Assembly (NCBI RefSeq): GCF_013389665.1
Contig: NZ_CP058316.1
Location: forward strand, 2,232,001-2,296,000
DNA: 64,000 nt
Reading direction: 5' to 3'
From: Microbacterium oleivorans
GTDB taxonomy: Bacteria; Actinomycetota; Actinomycetes; Actinomycetales; Microbacteriaceae
Each line of letters starts with the position of its first letter. Position 1 is the first letter of the stretch. A program made the translations under genes and the position numbers. The notes beneath the pieces were generated by a model, which did not search any database, was not told the DNA's origin, and saw only the letters and a list, made by a program, of their open reading frames with translations. Of the stretch, positions 62,566 through 64,000 are shown one piece after another.

Positions 62566-64000
62566 ATGCTGTCGCTCTCGCACGATTTCGCCGACGCGGT
62601 GCCGGCGCTGGCGACGCCGTGGGCCGCCGCGCCCGCTCCGCAGGCGCGGCTGCTGGTGCTGAACGAGGAGCTCGCGACGAGCCTCGGCCTGGACCCCTCG
62701 TTCCTGCGGAGTCCCGCGGGCGTGCAGACCCTCGTCGGCGCCGCCGTGCCGGAGGGCGCCGTCCCGGTCGCCCAGGCGTACGCCGGGCATCAGTTCGGCG
62801 GGTTCTCGCCGCGGCTGGGCGATGGCCGGGCGCTGCTGCTCGGCGAGCTGCGTGCTCCCGACGGCGCGCTGCGCGACCTGCACCTGAAGGGGTCGGGTGC
62901 GACGCCGTACGCGCGTGCCGGCGACGGTCTCGCCGCGGTGGGCCCGATGCTGCGCGAATACGTGATGAGCGAGGCGATGCACGCGCTCGGCATTCCGACG
63001 ACGCGGTCGCTGGCGGTGGTCGCCACGGGGCGCGAGGTGCAGCGCGAAGTCGCGCTCGCCGGCGCGGTGCTCGTGCGCACGGCATCGAGTCATCTGCGGG
63101 TCGGGAGCGTCGAGTACGCCCGCGGCACGGGTGACATCGCGGTCCTGCGGGACGTCGTGGACTACGCGATCGCTCGGCATCACCCCGAGGTTTCCGGCGA
63201 CGACGTGCCCGCGCTCGGGCTCTTCCGCGCGGTCGTCGCCGCGCAGGCCGACCTGGTGGCGAAGTGGATGCTCGTCGGCTTCATCCACGGGGTCATGAAC
63301 ACCGACAACATGACGCTCTCGGGCGAGACGATCGACTACGGTCCGTGTGCGTTCCTCGACGCGTACGACCCGGCGACGGCGTTCAGCTCGATCGACACCG
63401 CGGGTCGCTATGCGTACGGCAATCAGCCGTACATCGCCGAGTGGAACCTCGCGCGGCTCGCCGAGGCCATGCTGCCGCTGTTCGACGACGACCTCGAGCG
63501 CGCCGTCGCGATGGCGCAGGAGGCGTTGGCGCGGTTCCGCCCGCTGTTCGCCGCGGCGCGGTCGGCGGGGATGCGGCGCAAGCTCGGCTTCGCCGATGCC
63601 GATGCCGATGCCGATGCCGATGCCGAGACGGTTGGCGTCGCGGACGATGAGGTCGAGGCGCTCGCCGGGGAGCTCCACGAGATGCTCGAGCGTGCGCGTG
63701 CCGATTACACCTCTTCTTTCCGGGCGCTGTCGGATGCCGCTCGCGGCGACGCGACGACGCTCTCGCGGGCGCTCGGCGGCGACGCCGCTCTCGGCGTGTG
63801 GCTCGAGCGGTGGCGCGCTCACGCTCCGGATCCCGTCGTGATGGATGCCGCCAACCCGATCTACATCCCGCGGAACCACCTCGTCGAAGAGGCGCTCGCC
63901 GCCGCCTCGGCCGGCGACCTCGAGCCGCTCGGGTGGCTGACGACCGTGCTCTCGACACCGTTCACCGAGCGCTCGGGCGCAGAGCGCTACGCCGAGCCCG
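62566..64000 (+). CDS. selO: protein adenylyltransferase SelO (5' part)
   Basis: First 478 codons; the gene continues beyond the window. SelO is a pseudokinase-fold enzyme that AMPylates proteins. [36 protein letters not shown] and [12 protein letters not shown] carry the conserved ATP/metal-site residues. ATG 62566 has TAGCCT six bases upstream (62554-62559), again suggesting a leaderless transcript. A run of six GCCGAT-type hexamers at 63592-63627 encodes an Ala-Asp repeat in a surface loop. Confidence 0.93.
   Translation, partial: MLSLSHDFADAVPALATPWAAAPAPQARLLVLNEELATSLGLDPSFLRSPAGVQTLVGAAVPEGAVPVAQAYAGHQFGGFSPRLGDGRALLLGELRAPDGALRDLHLKGSGATPYARAGDGLAAVGPMLREYVMSEAMHALGIPTTRSLAVVATGREVQREVALAGAVLVRTASSHLRVGSVEYARGTGDIAVLRDVVDYAIARHHPEVSGDDVPALGLFRAVVAAQADLVAKWMLVGFIHGVMNTDNMTLSGETIDYGPCAFLDAYDPATAFSSIDTAGRYAYGNQPYIAEWNLARLAEAMLPLFDDDLERAVAMAQEALARFRPLFAAARSAGMRRKLGFADADADADADAETVGVADDEVEALAGELHEMLERARADYTSSFRALSDAARGDATTLSRALGGDAALGVWLERWRAHAPDPVVMDAANPIYIPRNHLVEEALAAASAGDLEPLGWLTTVLSTPFTERSGAERYAEP
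63592..63627 (+). repeat. hexanucleotide tandem repeat in selO
   Basis: Five exact GCCGAT units and one GCCGAG unit in frame, coding for (Ala-Asp)5-Ala-Glu. Changes in copy number would not shift the frame. Confidence 0.9.

Noticed and set aside
60260..62662. 800-codon plus-strand frame across the acyl-CoA dehydrogenase and UDP-glucose dehydrogenase genes
   Set aside because: Antisense to two conserved enzymes; no domain.

Overview
The window is a high-GC actinobacterial chromosome segment. Codon use is C/G-ending with many GTG starts, and the protein sequences and gene order (rpoC, str operon, merged S10-spc-alpha clusters without rpsN or rpsD) suggest Microbacteriaceae, most likely Microbacterium or a close relative. 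The genus is an inference. No rRNA, tRNA, CRISPR array, insertion sequence or prophage was seen.

Layout. 1-1762 is the 3' end of rpoC with a strong terminator. 1858-7188 holds six uncharacterised envelope-type genes and an FHA-domain membrane protein. 7447-11814 is the str operon (rpsL, rpsG, fusA, tuf). 11946-13294 carries two antitoxin-like genes (MT0933-like and AbiEi-like) with repeats around them. 13770-30103 is a long translation block: rpsJ to rpsQ, rplN-rplX-rplE, rpsH to rplO, secY-adk-map, a DsbA-like thioredoxin, then infA-rpmJ-rpsM-rpsK-rpoA-rplQ. rpsN and rpsD are missing from their usual places, and both gaps hold a hairpin plus leader sequence.

30183-35672 contains a double-GNAT acetyltransferase, an OafA-type O-acyltransferase, a PfkB kinase, truA and an EEP-fold hydrolase. 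35731-41114 looks like a surface-polysaccharide locus: two lipoproteins, a membrane GT2 synthase, an orphan OmpR-type regulator and a membrane-anchored GH6 glucanase. 41224-42675 has a UspA protein, a VanZ-like protein and a small protein. 42686-45272 is a manganese/zinc/iron ABC importer controlled by a palindromic DtxR/MntR-type operator that covers the -10 box and the start codon. 45282-49036 contains an oxidoreductase, an alpha/beta hydrolase, a VOC-TipA/MerR pair with a MerR-type promoter and a 58-aa membrane protein. 49203-49892 is an AraD-like aldolase with atypical codon use behind a LacI-type palindrome.

49963-57440 contains a small helical protein, a thioesterase, an HPrK/PqqD-like ATPase, a Tat-exported surface protein and an AraC regulator, then a minus-strand operon of nucleotidyltransferase, Wzz/BY-kinase and signal peptidase I. 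57844-61024 is a translationally coupled operon of acyl-CoA dehydrogenase-like protein, PIG-L deacetylase/methyltransferase fusion and GT2 glycosyltransferase, followed by a UDP-glucose dehydrogenase. The window ends inside selO.

A recurring feature is a -10-like hexamer (often TAGNNT) 6-9 nt before the start codon, which suggests leaderless mRNAs for more than ten genes. The most interesting candidates are the leaderless metal-transporter operator, the dehydrogenase/deacetylase-methyltransferase/glycosyltransferase operon and the HPrK-PqqD/BY-kinase region.
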